Shown: piece after piece, positions 42,415 to 51,665 of the stretch
Layout: every line of letters begins with the position of its first letter
Numbering within the stretch: position 1 is the first letter of the stretch
Origin: Phyllobacterium endophyticum
Lineage (GTDB): Bacteria; Pseudomonadota; Alphaproteobacteria; Rhizobiales; Rhizobiaceae
Direction of reading: 5' to 3'
DNA length: 64,000 nt
NCBI RefSeq assembly: GCF_003010935.1
Contig: NZ_PGGN01000001.1
Span: 1,302,001-1,366,000, forward strand
Notes under the pieces: generated by a model
Databases searched by the model: none
Told to the model about the DNA's origin: nothing
The model's input: only the letters and a program-made list of their open reading frames with translations
Made by a program: the position numbers and the translations under genes

Positions 42415-43449
42415 TCAGATCCCGCCGCTCGCTGCCGGTTTCACGAGTTCCGCTCCCGCCACCGGCGTTAAGCCGCCGGTCTCCTTGAGATATTCGCTAT
42501 AGGTCGTGCAGCGCACATCCGTTCTCACGCAAACCTCGCTGGTGAATCGCTCCAGCGCGCGCCAATAGGCGTCGCCGTTCATCAGCGTGAAATGCAGGCC
42601 GATCTGCAACGGAATGCGCTTGTCATCGTACTGGCGCTCGAAGGCGCCCCGGAAGGCGTGGTAGGCGCGGTTCTCGAATTCATCCGTGTGATCGGGGCGC
42701 TCCACCGCGCCCGAATGGCGTACGAAGAGATTATAGTCCATGGCGATCACCGGCTTGTTCTTCGGCCCCTCGTCTATCGTCGGCAATCCGAACTGGTAGA
42801 GCCCGCCGGCATGCAGCGGCAGGGCCGGGCCGCGCGATACGCCGCTGCCGTCGAACACATATCCCTTGTCCCTCAAGGCTGAAAGCAGCGCTGGACTTTC
42901 CGAAAGGTAAGGCGCGCGGAACCCGCGTATTTCCGTGTCGACGAATTTTCTCCAGCCTTCGGGTTCCGGCCCGTCGCCATACTTGCTCCAGGCATCGCCA
43001 AGCACCTGTTTGTATGTCGTCAATTCTTCTTCCCAGTCCGCCTTCGACCATACCTTGCCGTCGAAATGCCCACAGGCATGGCTTGCGATCTCGTTGCCCT
43101 CGTTGCGGGCACGCCAGATATTGTCGAGCCGCCGGGCAATATCCTCCTTCGAGGCGGCAAAGCCGATATTGGAGCGCCCGGCAGGTTCGTTCGGCGCTTT
43201 GTAGGATTTGCGGTCGTTGCGGTCGATCAGGAATACGCAGGAGAGGAAATAGGTGAACTTCGCATTGGAGCGCTGCGCCAGCGCGCGGCTGCGGTCCCAC
43301 AAGTCATTGTTGCCCGAATTGTCGAATGAGATCAGCACATATTGCGGCCTGACGCCGATTGAACCGCGCAATTCCGCGCCGCCATTCGCCAGGGCGGACA
43401 GGGACAGGAACGCGGCGGACGCGGCGAGGACGGTGCAGATCGAACGCAT
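42415..43449 (-). CDS. Exported polysaccharide deacetylase-family protein
   Basis: A 344-residue protein with a signal peptide (MRSICTVLAASAAFLSLSAL, cleavage near LANG|GAE) and a NodB-like deacetylase barrel. Motif 1 is seen as ISFDNSGNNDLW, motif 2 as EIASHACGHFDG, and a later RGFRAPYLSESP. The catalytic first motif reads FDNSG rather than TFDDG, so the metal-binding Asp pair is altered and activity is uncertain. The context gives no substrate. It converges on bacA, with only 19 bases between the stops. Confidence 0.83.
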   Translation of the reverse strand: MRSICTVLAASAAFLSLSALANGGAELRGSIGVRPQYVLISFDNSGNNDLWDRSRALAQRSNAKFTYFLSCVFLIDRNDRKSYKAPNEPAGRSNIGFAASKEDIARRLDNIWRARNEGNEIASHACGHFDGKVWSKADWEEELTTYKQVLGDAWSKYGDGPEPEGWRKFVDTEIRGFRAPYLSESPALLSALRDKGYVFDGSGVSRGPALPLHAGGLYQFGLPTIDEGPKNKPVIAMDYNLFVRHSGAVERPDHTDEFENRAYHAFRGAFERQYDDKRIPLQIGLHFTLMNGDAYWRALERFTSEVCVRTDVRCTTYSEYLKETGGLTPVAGAELVKPAASGGI

Positions 43450-43601
43450 GATGGGGAAGACGAAGGCTCCGGGGAGGGAGCATGTTGGCTAAAGGTCAAA
43501 TGTGGCGATGATCGGACGCGGCGATGCACCGCAAGCAATATTGCTTCTAACCGGACCCGCATGGGTTTATCTTCCGGTCGTTACATTGGGGGAGGACGGC
43601 C

Positions 43602-44183
43602 ATGCTCATATTCATCCTTGGGATCATTGTTTTTCTTGGTGTTCATTCGGTGCGTATCGCCGCGCCTGAATGGCGTCTCGCGAAGATCGAACAATGGGGC
43701 GACAATACGTGGAAGGGCCTCTACTCGGTCATCTCGCTCATCGGTTTCGTCCTTCTCGTGTGGGGCTATGGAATGGCACGGCCCGACGCGCCGGTGCTGT
43801 ACGAGCCGCCGGTCTGGATGAAGCATATCACCGCGCTGCTCATGCTCTTTGCCTTTATTTTCCTCGGCATCTTCATCGCCAGGCCGGGACGCATGAAACC
43901 GGCGCTCAAGCACCCGATGCTGATCGCCATCAAGACATGGGCGCTGGCGCATCTCCTCGCCAATGGCGATCTCGCCTCCCTCATCCTGTTCCTGTCGGTT
44001 CTCGCCTGGGCAGTGGTCGATCGCATCGCCATCAAGCGGCAGGAGCGGGCAGGGCTTGCGGCGCCTTACATCGTTCCAGGTCCGGTCTCGAACGACGTTA
44101 TCGCCATCGCCATCGGCCTCGTGCTCTACGTGCTCTTCGTGTGGAGATTGCATGAGCTTCTGATCGGCGTTCCGCCACTATGA
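43602..44183 (+). CDS. nnrU: NnrU family membrane protein
   Basis: A 193-residue protein with about five to six hydrophobic helices. ILGIIVFLGVHSVRIAAPEWR, WKGLYSVISLIGFVLLVWGYG, MKPALKHPMLIAIKTWALAHLLANGD and the closing VLYVLFVWRLHELLIGV define the NnrU family. NnrU was described near nitric oxide/nitrite reductase genes in denitrifiers; many carriers, as here, have no linked denitrification genes, so the role is open. GGGGGAGG precedes the ATG. It is divergent from the deacetylase gene. Confidence 0.9.
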   Translation: MLIFILGIIVFLGVHSVRIAAPEWRLAKIEQWGDNTWKGLYSVISLIGFVLLVWGYGMARPDAPVLYEPPVWMKHITALLMLFAFIFLGIFIARPGRMKPALKHPMLIAIKTWALAHLLANGDLASLILFLSVLAWAVVDRIAIKRQERAGLAAPYIVPGPVSNDVIAIAIGLVLYVLFVWRLHELLIGVPPL

Positions 44184-44335
44184 TGATCAGGGCTGCGTCG
44201 ATATTTGCGTAATTTGCGTTTGCCACTTACATCCTGCGAAGTTTCCGACTAAAAGCGCCTATTCCATGCGCGGGGCAGCATTGCTTTCGCGCGTCTAGCA
44301 ATTGACAAGGTGGCGCAAGGCCATCCAGAGGCACC

Positions 44336-45016
44336 ATGACTGACGACGGCTTTTTCCGTGAGGTAAATGAAGAACTGCGCTCCGACAAGGCAAAGGCGAT
44401 CTGGAGCCGCTATGGCTCGCTGCTGATCGGTGCGGTCGTGGCTCTCGTTGTCGGCACGGCGGTCTTTGCCTTTTACGAATACTGGACCGAAAAGCAGGCC
44501 TCGCAGTCCGGTGACCAGTTTCTCGCTGCCTTGAACCTTGTGCGCGACGGCAAGAACGACGAAGCGTTGAAGACGCTCGATCAATTGGAAAAGGATGGCT
44601 ACGGCGCTTATCCGGTGCTGGCGCGCATGCGCGCTGCCGGCGTCATCGCCCAGAAGGGTGATCTTGCCGGTGCCGTCGCGGCGTTCGACAAGGTCTCCGC
44701 AGATACGTCCGTCCCGCAGTCCATTCGCGATCTTGCCAAGCTGCGCGCCGCCCTCATCCTCGTCGACACCGGCTCCTATGATGACGTGGCGTCCCGCGCC
44801 GAGGCGCTCGCGGTAGACAGCAATCCGATGCGCCATTCCGCTCGCGAAGTGCTGGGCCTCGCCGCCTGGAAGGCCGGGCGCGGTGCAGATGCGACCAAGC
44901 TGTTCCAGCAGATTTCGGACGATCAGGCTGCACCGGCCAATGTGCGCCAGTTTGCCGAAACGATGCTCGATCTGTTGAAGAGCACCGGCGCCACACCTGC
45001 CGCTGCGGCGGGCTAA
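44336..45016 (+). CDS. Membrane-anchored tetratricopeptide-repeat protein upstream of der (YfgM-like)
   Basis: A 226-residue protein. A short cytoplasmic N-terminus (DDGFFREVNEELRSDKAKAIWSRYG) precedes one transmembrane helix (about 27-49). A periplasmic helical-repeat region with KNDEALKTLDQLEK and AREVLGLAAWKAGRGADA follows. Gene order (TPR protein then der) mirrors the yfgM-bamB-der region of other bacteria, where YfgM works with the SecYEG/chaperone network. That role is inferred. It is 19 bases from der and probably cotranscribed. Confidence 0.83.
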   Translation: MTDDGFFREVNEELRSDKAKAIWSRYGSLLIGAVVALVVGTAVFAFYEYWTEKQASQSGDQFLAALNLVRDGKNDEALKTLDQLEKDGYGAYPVLARMRAAGVIAQKGDLAGAVAAFDKVSADTSVPQSIRDLAKLRAALILVDTGSYDDVASRAEALAVDSNPMRHSAREVLGLAAWKAGRGADATKLFQQISDDQAAPANVRQFAETMLDLLKSTGATPAAAAG

Positions 45017-45035
45017 GATAGGAATTTGAGAGCCG

Positions 45036-46505
45036 ATGAGCTTTAGTGTCGCAATAATCGGCCGTCCGAATGTCGGTAAATCGACCCTGTTCAACCGGCT
45101 CGTCGGCCGCAAGATTGCGCTCGTCGACGATCTTCCCGGTGTCACGCGCGACCGCCGCGTCCATGGCGCCAAGCTTTATGACCTGAAGTTCGATGTCATC
45201 GATACGGCGGGGCTCGAAGAAGTGGACAGCGAATCGCTCGAAGGCCGCATGCGCGCCCAGACCGAGCTTGCCATTGGCGAAGCCGATCTCATCCTCTTCC
45301 TTGTCGATGCCAAGGCAGGTATCACGCCGACCGACGTCACCTTTGCCGATCTCGTGCGCCGCTCGGGCAAAAAGGTGATCCTCGTCGCCAACAAGGCCGA
45401 AGCGCGCGGTGCAGAATCCGGCATGTATGATTCCTATGCGCTCGGTCTCGGCGAGCCTACGCCGATTTCGGCGGAGCACGGCCAGGGCTTTCCAGACCTG
45501 CGCGATGCAATCGTCGAGATCATGGGCGAAGAGCGCGTCTTCCCCGATGAGCACAGGAAGGACGAAGCAGACGACAGCGTCGCCGTCAACATACCTGCCG
45601 TTCCCCGCGCCCTCGATGAACTGATCGGCGACGATATCGACGATCCTGACGCTGAGGATATCCCGGCCTATGATGCGTCCAAGCCGCTGCGCATTGCGAT
45701 TGTCGGCCGTCCCAATGCCGGCAAGTCCACCCTTGTCAATACGATGCTCGGCGAAGACCGGCTGCTGACGGGGCCGGAAGCCGGTATCACCCGCGACTCC
45801 ATCTCTGTCGATTGGGAATGGAACGGCCGCAAGATCAAGCTTTTCGATACTGCCGGTTTGCGGCGCAAGTCGCGCGTTCAGGGCAAGTTGGAAAAGCTGT
45901 CGGTGGGCGATGCGCTGCGTGCCATTCGCTTTGCCGAAGTCGTCATTATTGTGCTTGACGCGACCATACCCTTCGAGAAGCAGGACCTGCAGATCGCCGA
46001 TCTCATCATTCGCGAAGGCCGCGCTCCGGTCATAGCGTTCAACAAGTGGGATCTCGTCGAAAACCGCCAGATGGTCCTCGCCGATCTGCGCGAGAAGACC
46101 GAACGTCTGTTGCCGCAGATCCGGGGCATCCGTGCCGTACCGATTTCAGGCGAGCGCAACCAGGGCATCGACAAGCTCATGGCCGCTGTTGCCTCGACGG
46201 ACGAGATTTGGAACCGCCGCATTTCCACCGGCCGCCTTAACCGCTGGCTGGAAGGCGTTCTGGCGCATCATCCGCCTCCCGCCGTCGCTGGCCGCCGTCT
46301 CAAGATCAAGTATATAACGCAGGTCAAGACCAGACCCCCGGGCTTCGTCATTTCCTGCTCGCGTCCGGACGCGTTTCCAACATCCTATGTGCGCTATCTG
46401 TCCAACGGGATACGGGAAACGTTCGATATCCAGGGCGTGCCCATCCGCCTTGTGCTCCGCACCTCGGACAATCCTTTTGCCGGACGGGCGAAGAAGAAGC
46501 GTTAG
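45036..46505 (+). CDS. der: Ribosome-associated double GTPase Der (EngA)
   Basis: A 489-residue protein with two tandem Era-like GTPase domains. The first has [16 protein letters not shown] and NKAE; the second has [16 protein letters not shown] and NKWD. A C-terminal KH-like domain ([20 protein letters not shown]) completes the hallmark architecture. Der is essential for 50S subunit maturation. The acidic linker between the GTPases ([18 protein letters not shown]) is typical of alphaproteobacteria. It follows the TPR gene directly. Confidence 0.96.
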   Translation: MSFSVAIIGRPNVGKSTLFNRLVGRKIALVDDLPGVTRDRRVHGAKLYDLKFDVIDTAGLEEVDSESLEGRMRAQTELAIGEADLILFLVDAKAGITPTDVTFADLVRRSGKKVILVANKAEARGAESGMYDSYALGLGEPTPISAEHGQGFPDLRDAIVEIMGEERVFPDEHRKDEADDSVAVNIPAVPRALDELIGDDIDDPDAEDIPAYDASKPLRIAIVGRPNAGKSTLVNTMLGEDRLLTGPEAGITRDSISVDWEWNGRKIKLFDTAGLRRKSRVQGKLEKLSVGDALRAIRFAEVVIIVLDATIPFEKQDLQIADLIIREGRAPVIAFNKWDLVENRQMVLADLREKTERLLPQIRGIRAVPISGERNQGIDKLMAAVASTDEIWNRRISTGRLNRWLEGVLAHHPPPAVAGRRLKIKYITQVKTRPPGFVISCSRPDAFPTSYVRYLSNGIRETFDIQGVPIRLVLRTSDNPFAGRAKKKR

Positions 46506-46541
46506 GGCGGCGCCCCTATCTCCCCCTTTGGGGCCGAAGGC

Positions 46542-46563
46542 GGGCGAGATCCGTGGCTCGCCC
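46542..46563 (+). terminator. Hairpin downstream of der
   Basis: GGGCGAG and CTCGCCC pair around an eight-base loop about 37 bases after the der stop. No T-run follows, so intrinsic termination is uncertain. Confidence 0.35.
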
Positions 46564-46780
46564 AGGTAGCGATTTCGGCATCTTGGCACTTGCTCAGTGC
46601 TAGAAATCGCCAGAGAGGGGATTTGCCCCCCGGAATTATCCCCTCACTTGGATTTTCCAAGGATCTAGGAAGAGGCTAAATCCAAGAAAATCCTTTCTCG
46701 CCCACAAGGGGAGAGATAATTGGCATGGACCATTGAGCCCCAGGTTGAACTGTCGCTTCGATCGAATTCTCCCCACTTCG

Positions 46781-46801
46781 TTAACCCTCCATCAAGGTTA
46801 A
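46781..46801 (+). promoter_or_regulatory. TTAACC-N9-GGTTAA inverted repeat, possible CtrA-type site
   Basis: Perfect TTAACC and GGTTAA half-sites face each other about 44 bases before the cell-wall hydrolase start. TTAACC is a known CtrA half-site core in alphaproteobacteria, but the spacing is not the canonical TTAA-N7-TTAA, so the assignment is tentative. Confidence 0.35.
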
Positions 46802-46844
46802 TGCTTCATTTTTACAACCAGAATTATTCGGTTGCGAGTGGGGT

Positions 46845-48077
46845 ATGGGCGTGCGTTTGTCTGGGTTGTTGCGGGCGGGTTCCCGGCTGAAAGCTCTAAC
46901 GGAAATTCAAGCCCGCGGTTGGGCTCGGAAGAAGCATACGGACCGCAAGATCATCGGGCCACTGGTCATCGGAGCCGCAATTTACCTTCTGTCGCCGACC
47001 GTCACCGCTTATCAGGACATGGCGAGTATGTTGTCCGGGGCAGAATCCGGTAAGGGCCGGTGGACGGCCTATCTCGAAAAGTCTCCCGCCGGATCGATCC
47101 AGAAGGCCAATATGTCCTTCGTTGATGAAAAGGCGATCACGTCCAGCATTCCCGCGAGTGGTATCAATGCTCCCGGTATTGGCCCGATCGTCATCAATGG
47201 CTCGCACAAGGCACCGGGCGCCACGCCGGACGAAGATCGCATCAATCGTGCTGAAAAGCAGGGACGCATTGTCTCGATCAGCAAGAAAGCTCCGCCCAAG
47301 GCCTTCAGCGCCGGTTCGATTCTGCAGCGGCAGAGCATGCTGATGCGTCCCACTCACGGCGTGGAGGTCGAGATGGCCTTCGCCAAGCCGAAGATCGCGG
47401 GCAAGGAAATCGAGATTGCACTCGCGTTTCACAATCGCGCCCCGGAGAAGCTGGAGCAGGATCTCCCGCCGATGCTGGCGAGCCTCGTCACCAACAACCA
47501 GCCGGACATACTCGCCCTCGGTTATGCGCCGGCGGCTCCGGATTATTCCAAGACATCTCCCTTTGATACGATCCTGAACGAACCGAAAACCACGGGCCGC
47601 TTCATTCCGCAACTCGGCGCGGGCGATCATGACTGGCTGGCGACGCCCTTGCCTGCCGTCGTGTTCAGCAAGGAAGAACAGAAGTGCCTGGCAACCGCCA
47701 TCTATTTTGAAGCGAGAAGCGAGAGTGTCAAAGGTCAGGCGGCCGTCGCGCAGGTCATTCTCAATCGCGTGCGCAATCCCGCCTATCCGAAAACCATCTG
47801 CAAGGTCGTTTATCAGAACGATGACTGGATCAACCGGTGCCAGTTTTCCTTTGCCTGCGAAGGGCGAAAGCTGAACGTAACCGAACCCAAACAATGGAAA
47901 GTGGCGCAGGAAGTTGCCATGGCCGTCACCTCAGGACGAATATTCCTGCCCGAGATCGGTTCAGCCACGCACTATCACGCAGTCTACGTGCGGGCGATGT
48001 GGGCTCATACGATGAAGCGTATCGACAAGATCGGCCAGCACATATTCTACCGCACTTACGGTGGCGGCTGGATTTGA
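46845..48077 (+). CDS. SleB-type cell-wall hydrolase
   Basis: A 410-residue protein with an N-terminal membrane anchor (IIGPLVIGAAIYLLSPTVTAY, about 36-56) and a long low-complexity linker. The C-terminal hydrolase domain (about 285-410) has LATAIYFEARSESVKGQAAVAQVILNRV, with the catalytic Glu in YFEAR, then CQFSFACEG and ATHYHAVYVRAMWAH. SleB-family enzymes are lytic transglycosylases or amidases acting on peptidoglycan. Non-spore-formers use them in cell-wall remodelling. The upstream TTAACC/GGTTAA element could tie it to the cell cycle. A strong terminator follows at 48173. Confidence 0.9.
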   Translation: MGVRLSGLLRAGSRLKALTEIQARGWARKKHTDRKIIGPLVIGAAIYLLSPTVTAYQDMASMLSGAESGKGRWTAYLEKSPAGSIQKANMSFVDEKAITSSIPASGINAPGIGPIVINGSHKAPGATPDEDRINRAEKQGRIVSISKKAPPKAFSAGSILQRQSMLMRPTHGVEVEMAFAKPKIAGKEIEIALAFHNRAPEKLEQDLPPMLASLVTNNQPDILALGYAPAAPDYSKTSPFDTILNEPKTTGRFIPQLGAGDHDWLATPLPAVVFSKEEQKCLATAIYFEARSESVKGQAAVAQVILNRVRNPAYPKTICKVVYQNDDWINRCQFSFACEGRKLNVTEPKQWKVAQEVAMAVTSGRIFLPEIGSATHYHAVYVRAMWAHTMKRIDKIGQHIFYRTYGGGWI

Positions 48078-48172
48078 TTTTCGGACGCTTGGAAACAACG
48101 GCAAAGCTGCTATATTGCTTCTGGAGTGGGGAACGAGCTTTCGCGCGTCCCCCGTTCCTGATTATCTGAATT

Positions 48173-48214
48173 GAACCCGGGACACGACTTGCCAGCCTGT
48201 CCGGGTTCTTTTCA
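48173..48214 (+). terminator. Terminator after the cell-wall hydrolase gene
   Basis: GAACCCGGGACA (48173-48184) pairs with TGTCCGGGTTC (48199-48209) with one bulged base, and CTTTTC follows. It is about 95 bases beyond the stop codon. Confidence 0.7.
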
Positions 48215-48594
48215 TTATCAGGGTGACGCTCAGCGGTTTATACCACATCACTCACCTCCAGATTTGAGGGCAGGGCCTGCCCAAAGGTCGAAGTGGCCAT
48301 CCCTTCGATGCACCGGCTGGCTCGGTGCTTTCTGCTCTAACCCCCAAACTCCTTCATGCCGTCCGTTTTCATTTACGGTTGGTTCGGTGCGACCTGCAAG
48401 AAACGCAGGGTTGAACCAGACTGCGCGACATCGGAAAGTGTCGTGGCCGGGCGGCGTTCAAATGCTCCATATCGGCATGATCGGCAGGGATTCGGGTGCA
48501 AAACTTCGATCAAGAGGTGAGACATATAGTCATATTTGGCTAATATATTGAATTTTCCCGGTTAAATTACCCTCCAGACTCTCGGGTCTGCGCC
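48215..48594. other. 380-bp intergenic stretch before the F0 operon
   Basis: No gene or RNA signature recognised. Frames open here lack a start signal and family resemblance. The right end is AT-rich (around 48520-48570) and leads into the atpI promoter. Confidence 0.4.
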
Positions 48595-48623
48595 TTGACT
48601 AGCGCGGATCGTAACAATATGTT
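48595..48623 (+). promoter_or_regulatory. Candidate housekeeping promoter of the F0 ATP synthase operon
   Basis: TTGACT (48595-48600), a 17-base spacer and TATGTT (48618-48623) fit a sigma-70 promoter about 50 bases before atpI. Confidence 0.55.
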
Positions 48624-48673
48624 GCGCGCGACTTCGAAGCGGGGGTGAAGCCTCGCATCAGCGTGTAAAGGAC

Positions 48674-49090
48674 ATGCCATTGGCCACGGGTAAGGATCCC
48701 GATAAGTCAGGTTCTGTCGGTAGCACGCCGGATGCCGGGAAGATGCTGACTTCGGAGGAACTGGAGAGCCGTCGCCGCTCGCTGGAAGCAAAACTTGTTT
48801 CCAGCCATGCAGCGCGAAAGTCCGGTTCAAACGACAAGGGGACGGAAACCGCCTCCGGTGTCGCGCAGGCCATGAAATTGTCGAGCGAGTTTATCGCCGG
48901 TGTTCTGGTTGGTGCGGGGTTGGGCTGGTTAGCTGACCGATTTTTGGGTACTTCACCTTGGGGGCTGATCATTCTGCTCCTCCTGGGTTTTTGTGCTGGG
49001 ACGCTGAATATCCTGCGCTCCGCAGGACGGGTGGCGGAGAACCGTGGTTTGCAGTCCATAAAGGACTCAGAGCGCGACAAACCGGAATAG
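48674..49090 (+). CDS. atpI: ATP synthase protein I (AtpI)
   Basis: A 138-residue protein with a hydrophilic N-terminal half and two transmembrane helices (SSEFIAGVLVGAGLGWLADR and PWGLIILLLLGFCAGTLNIL). This matches AtpI, an assembly helper for the c-ring of F1F0 ATP synthase, and its usual place before atpB. AAGGA is very close (two bases) to the ATG at 48674, so a TTG two codons later at 48680 could be the true start. It is the first gene of the F0 operon. Confidence 0.88.
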   Translation: MPLATGKDPDKSGSVGSTPDAGKMLTSEELESRRRSLEAKLVSSHAARKSGSNDKGTETASGVAQAMKLSSEFIAGVLVGAGLGWLADRFLGTSPWGLIILLLLGFCAGTLNILRSAGRVAENRGLQSIKDSERDKPE

Positions 49091-49139
49091 ATCTTGCGGG
49101 CGATGCCTGCGGGAATGATGCAAGAGAGACGAGGTTAGC

Positions 49140-49892
49140 GTGTCCAACGATCCGATTCATCAATTCCATATCGCCAAGTGGATTCCCATCAACGTGGGCG
49201 GAATTGATCTATCCTTTACCAACTCGTCGGCTTTCATGGTTGCGACGATCGGTGTCGCTTCCGCCTTCCTCTATATGACCTCGTCCAATCGTGGCCTCAT
49301 TCCAACCCGTCTACAGTCCATTTCTGAAATGGCCTATGAATTCGTCGCTTCGACATTGCGCGAATCGGCAGGCAACGCCGGAATGAAGTTTTTCCCGTTC
49401 GTGTTTTCGCTGTTCATGTTCGTGCTCGTTGCCAACATGCTCGGCATGTTTCCCTACTTCTTCACGGTCACCAGCCAGATCATCGTCACCTTTGCGCTCG
49501 CCGTCCTCGTTATCGGGACCGTGCTTGCCTATGGTTTTGCAAAGCATGGCTTCAAGTTCCTTGGCGTGTTCATCCCGTCAGGCGTGCCCGCGCCGCTGCT
49601 GCTTCTGGTGGTGCCCATCGAGATCATCTCGTTTCTCTCCCGTCCAATCAGCCTTTCGGTTCGTCTCTTCGCCAATATGCTTGCTGGTCACATCACGCTC
49701 AAGGTGTTTGCCGGCTTCGTTGCCTCGCTCAGCGCGTTCGGCGCGCTCGGCATAGGCGGCGCGATTCTGCCGCTTGCGATGACCGTGGCGTTGACCGGTC
49801 TCGAATTCCTGGTGGCTTTCCTTCAGGCCTACGTCTTCACAGTGCTTACCTGCATGTATTTGAACGACGCAGTTCATCCTGGCGGCCACTGA
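49140..49892 (+). CDS. atpB: F0F1 ATP synthase subunit a
   Basis: A 250-residue integral membrane subunit forming the proton half-channels next to the c-ring. The essential Arg lies in [16 protein letters not shown] (about residue 180), and [26 protein letters not shown] is the conserved C-terminal helix. GTG start with GAGACGAGG upstream. It follows atpI by 49 bases in the operon atpI-atpB-atpE-atpG-atpF; the F1 genes are not in this window, which is normal for alphaproteobacteria. Confidence 0.96.
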   Translation: MSNDPIHQFHIAKWIPINVGGIDLSFTNSSAFMVATIGVASAFLYMTSSNRGLIPTRLQSISEMAYEFVASTLRESAGNAGMKFFPFVFSLFMFVLVANMLGMFPYFFTVTSQIIVTFALAVLVIGTVLAYGFAKHGFKFLGVFIPSGVPAPLLLLVVPIEIISFLSRPISLSVRLFANMLAGHITLKVFAGFVASLSAFGALGIGGAILPLAMTVALTGLEFLVAFLQAYVFTVLTCMYLNDAVHPGGH

Positions 49893-50006
49893 CTTCAGAA
49901 TTGGTTCTTGCCCGACTCCGATAGCCTGGCATGGACCAAAGACTTCACCGGCGGTTTCCGCCAAATGCAATCTATCAATGATGAATCGATCTAAAAGGAG
50001 TTTAAT

Positions 50007-50234
50007 ATGGATCCGGTAGCAGCAAAGTACATCGGTGCAGGTCTTGCCTGTTTTGGTATGGCCGGAACGGCCCTCGGCCTCGGCAACATTTTCGGCAGCT
50101 ATCTCTCCGGTGCGTTGCGCAACCCATCAGCAGCCGATGGCCAGTTCGGCCGTCTGGTATTCGGCTTTGCCGTTACCGAAGCTCTGGGCATCTTCTCGCT
50201 GCTCATCGCTCTTCTGCTTCTCTTCGCTGTTTGA
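50007..50234 (+). CDS. atpE: F0F1 ATP synthase subunit c
   Basis: A 75-residue hairpin of two transmembrane helices. The first has [20 protein letters not shown], the loop has the conserved RNPSAADGQ, and the second carries proton-binding Glu58 in [13 protein letters not shown] ring of these subunits rotates to drive ATP synthesis. A very strong ribosome site (AAAAGGAG) precedes the ATG, consistent with the high copy number needed. Confidence 0.96.
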   Translation: MDPVAAKYIGAGLACFGMAGTALGLGNIFGSYLSGALRNPSAADGQFGRLVFGFAVTEALGIFSLLIALLLLFAV

Positions 50235-50338
50235 TCACGACGGCTTGATACTGGCTGCGCCTGGCGCGGCCAGTTTCTTATTTGCAGCAGGCTACACTGC
50301 TGATTCTGGGAAACGCCCGATTTCAAGGGGATTACATA

Positions 50339-50977
50339 ATGTTTGTGTCTTCGGCCTACGCCGCATCCACAACGGAAACCATCGCTCAGACCGACACGCA
50401 TGGGGCAGCCGAAACGGCCGTTCCGGGCGCGACGCCTGATGCTCATGCTACCGATACGCATACTGAAACCGGTGTGCCGCATCAGCAAGGCGTTTTCCCG
50501 CCATTCGATTCCAGCCATTTTGCATCGCAGATTCTGTGGCTGGCACTGACATTTGCTGTCTTCTATCTGTTCCTGTCGCGCGTGATTCTGCCTCGAATTG
50601 GCGGCATCATCGAGACGCGGCGTGATCGCATCGCCACCGATCTTGATCAGGCTGCTCGCATGAAGCAGGAATCGGACGAGGCATTTGCTGCCTACGAGCA
50701 GGAATTGGCCGACGCCAAGAAGAAGGCGGGCGGCATTGCCCAGACAGCCCGCGATGAAGCCAAGGCGAAAGCCGACGCTGAACAGGCAGAAGTCTCTGCG
50801 GCTCTCGAAAAGAAACTGAGCGACGCCGAGGCCAGCATTGCCGCCATCAAGGACAAGGCGATGAACGAAGTCGGAACGATCGCCGAAGATACCGCTTCCG
50901 AGATCATCAGAAAGATCCTTGGCGGAAGCATCGACAAGGCGAGCATTTCCGCTGCGGTCAAAGCTGTCCGGGGCTGA
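50339..50977 (+). CDS. atpG: F0F1 ATP synthase subunit b' (second b-type subunit)
   Basis: A 212-residue peripheral-stalk subunit with a Thr/Ala/His-rich N-terminal extension, then one transmembrane helix ([20 protein letters not shown], about 63-82). The long charged coiled coil [23 protein letters not shown] follows. The ATG at 50339 has AGGGG upstream; a longer in-frame start at 50282 is unlikely. Photosynthetic and alphaproteobacteria carry separate b and b' genes, and this is the b' form by order. The symbol usage varies (atpG or atpF2). Confidence 0.9.
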   Translation: MFVSSAYAASTTETIAQTDTHGAAETAVPGATPDAHATDTHTETGVPHQQGVFPPFDSSHFASQILWLALTFAVFYLFLSRVILPRIGGIIETRRDRIATDLDQAARMKQESDEAFAAYEQELADAKKKAGGIAQTARDEAKAKADAEQAEVSAALEKKLSDAEASIAAIKDKAMNEVGTIAEDTASEIIRKILGGSIDKASISAAVKAVRG

Positions 50978-50988
50978 GGAGAATCACA

Positions 50989-51474
50989 ATGGAACTCGAC
51001 GCAACATTCTATGCCCTCGTAGGCCTCGTCATCTTCCTCGCGCTGCTGGTCTACCTCAAGGTTCCCGCTGTCGTCAGCAAGTCTCTCGATGGCCGCGCCG
51101 AAAAGATCCGGGATGAACTGGAAGAAGCTCGCCGCCTTCGCGAGGAAGCACAATCCCTGCTCGCCGAATTCCAGCGCAAGCGCAAGGAAGCCGAAAAGGA
51201 AGCGGGCGAGATCGTCGCCGCTGCCGAACGCGAAGCGCAGGGCCTTCTTCAGGAAGCCAAACAGAAAACCGAAGAATACGTTGCCCGCCGCAACAAGCTC
51301 GCCGAGCAGAAGATCGCCCAGGCCGAGACCGAGGCAGTCAACGAAGTTCGGGCTTCGGCCGTCGATATCGCAGTCGCCGCGGCTAGCCGTATTCTGGCCG
51401 ACAAGGTGGATGCCAAGACGTCCGCCGACTTCTTCAAGTCATCACTGACTGAAGTAAAATCCCGCCTTAACTGA
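50989..51474 (+). CDS. atpF: F0F1 ATP synthase subunit b
   Basis: A 161-residue peripheral-stalk subunit. The N-terminal membrane helix (FYALVGLVIFLALLVYLKVP) precedes a coiled coil rich in Glu/Lys/Ala (EELEEARRLREEAQSLLAEF-like pattern) that dimerises with b' and reaches F1. It is 11 bases after b', with GAGGA before the ATG, and is the last gene of the operon, closed by the strong terminator at 51501. Confidence 0.95.
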   Translation: MELDATFYALVGLVIFLALLVYLKVPAVVSKSLDGRAEKIRDELEEARRLREEAQSLLAEFQRKRKEAEKEAGEIVAAAEREAQGLLQEAKQKTEEYVARRNKLAEQKIAQAETEAVNEVRASAVDIAVAAASRILADKVDAKTSADFFKSSLTEVKSRLN

Positions 51475-51500
51475 GAACGGGAAAATTGAACTTGGACCAG

Positions 51501-51525
51501 GCCGCCGAAAGGCGGCTTTTCTTTT
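51501..51525 (+). terminator. Intrinsic terminator of the F0 operon
   Basis: The perfect stem GCCGCC-GAAA-GGCGGC is followed by TTTTCTTTT. It starts 27 bases after the atpF stop. It is a textbook Rho-independent terminator. Confidence 0.92.
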
Positions 51526-51665
51526 GCTATGGCTTGATCTCGCACAGGTTCTGACGCGGAAAACGCCTTCTTAGAATCAGAATCGAAGGTTTTGGCAGCA
51601 AAAGGCCAGGTTTTGGCTCTAAAAAATCAACCGGCGCGGGAAGTTTGCGTGTATCAGGTTGAATA

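Larger units (their letters stand above)
46506..46844. other. 339-bp intergenic region after der
   Basis: No gene is seen. It contains GC-rich hairpins after der (CCCC-TTT-GGGG at 46523-46533 and the stem at 46542-46563), a 9-bp inverted repeat CTTGGATTT/AAATCCAAG (46647-46655 with 46678-46686) and the TTAACC-N9-GGTTAA element at 46781-46801. Confidence 0.5.

Noticed and set aside
42392-42418. CTGACC/GGTCAG inverted repeat spanning the stops of bacA and the deacetylase gene
   Set aside because: Only six base pairs with a 15-base loop, largely formed by coding sequence; too weak to call a terminator.
46506-46844. Possible tRNA or small RNA gene in the gap after der
   Set aside because: No cloverleaf or TTCGANNC arm could be found; only simple hairpins are present.
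48171-48551. 126-codon frame after the cell-wall hydrolase gene
   Set aside because: It starts inside the terminator stem and has no ribosome site or family resemblance.
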